Shown here: one piece after another, positions 6,354 through 6,512 of the stretch | How the letters are laid out: every line of letters starts with the position of its first letter | Numbering within the stretch: the stretch's first letter is position 1 | DNA from: Planctomycetota bacterium | GTDB lineage: Bacteria > Planctomycetota > UBA1135 > GCA-002686595 | Assembly (NCBI GenBank): GCA_028823185.1 | Contig: JAPKBY010000107.1 | Coordinates: 1-6,512, forward strand | DNA: 6,512 nt | Reading direction: 5' to 3' | The notes under the pieces: model-generated | Seen by the model: only the letters and a program-made list of their open reading frames with translations | What the model was told of the DNA's origin: nothing | Databases searched by the model: none | Program-made: the position numbers and the translations under genes

Positions 6354-6512
6354 TCACCCGCAAGCGCACGGCGTCGCAGCGCACCGAGGACAGCCTGCCT
6401 CGTATTTATTCCGCACAGCCTCTTCTAGATCGATCTTAGCCATCGACGCAAGAGTAGAGAGCCACGCAAAGACATCGGCGAACTCACCTTCGAGCTCTTC
6501 GCGGGTGTCTCT
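6354..6512 (-). CDS. MazG-like nucleotide pyrophosphohydrolase, C-terminal 52 residues only
   Basis: An open frame runs in from the right edge and stops at TGA 6356-6354, four bases before the priA TTG start. The 52 residues include EELEGEFADVFAWLSTL and KIDLEEAVRNKY, which resemble the last helices of MazG-type all-alpha NTP pyrophosphohydrolases. The E and D of GEFADV (fragment residues 10 and 13) would be the second ExxD half of the metal site, and the first ExxE half lies outside the window. It ends in a cysteine-rich tail, GCPRC...PCAC (C41, C44, C49, C51 of the fragment), a tail seen in a small single-domain MazG-like family and possibly a zinc site. Such enzymes hydrolyse nucleoside triphosphates to monophosphate and pyrophosphate, often to clear abnormal nucleotides. 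The substrate here is unknown. The tight spacing suggests an operon with priA. The start and promoter are beyond the window. Confidence 0.8.
   Translation of the reverse strand, partial: RDTREELEGEFADVFAWLSTLASMAKIDLEEAVRNKYEAGCPRCAATPCACG

Noticed and set aside
6170..6439. Plus-strand open frame of 89 codons across the priA start and MazG-like end
   Set aside because: It overlaps two coding regions supported by motifs on the other strand and shows no conserved features.

Overview
The window is a gene-dense stretch of bacterial chromosome of moderately high GC (roughly 60% by eye). It has six protein-coding genes, two of them cut by the window edges, and almost no intergenic DNA. Leucine is mostly CTC, and three of the five visible start sites are best read as TTG. 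The phylum cannot be fixed from the sequence alone. A non-proteobacterial lineage such as Planctomycetota is a tentative guess, based on the neighbourhood, a TACAAT-type -10 box and CTAG tetranucleotides that are not depleted.

Plus strand, 3-4070. First comes the 3' part of a PDZ-containing S41 (carboxy-terminal processing) protease. Four bases later comes tsaD, the catalytic subunit for the universal tRNA t6A modification. An 84-base gap follows, with a 6-bp inverted repeat and a candidate promoter. Then come larB (carboxylase/hydrolase of nickel-pincer nucleotide cofactor synthesis) and carA (glutaminase subunit of carbamoyl-phosphate synthetase), which overlap by four bases at TTGA and are probably translationally coupled.

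Minus strand, 6512-4067. A second operon converges on the first. It begins with the last 52 codons of a MazG-like nucleotide pyrophosphohydrolase ending in a cysteine-rich tail, followed four bases later by a complete priA, the replication-restart helicase with all eight zinc cysteines. The stop codons of carA and priA overlap on opposite strands in one CTAG, so the two operons meet with no spacer.

The genes are largely housekeeping: protein quality control, tRNA modification, pyrimidine/arginine precursor supply, replication restart and probably nucleotide-pool cleaning, plus a cofactor gene. I see no mobile element, CRISPR array, RNA gene, phage gene or obviously new system. The points of interest are the larB-carA coupling, the stop-to-stop overlap inside an inverted repeat, the MazG-like gene end, the N-terminal tail of PriA and the possible regulatory site before larB.
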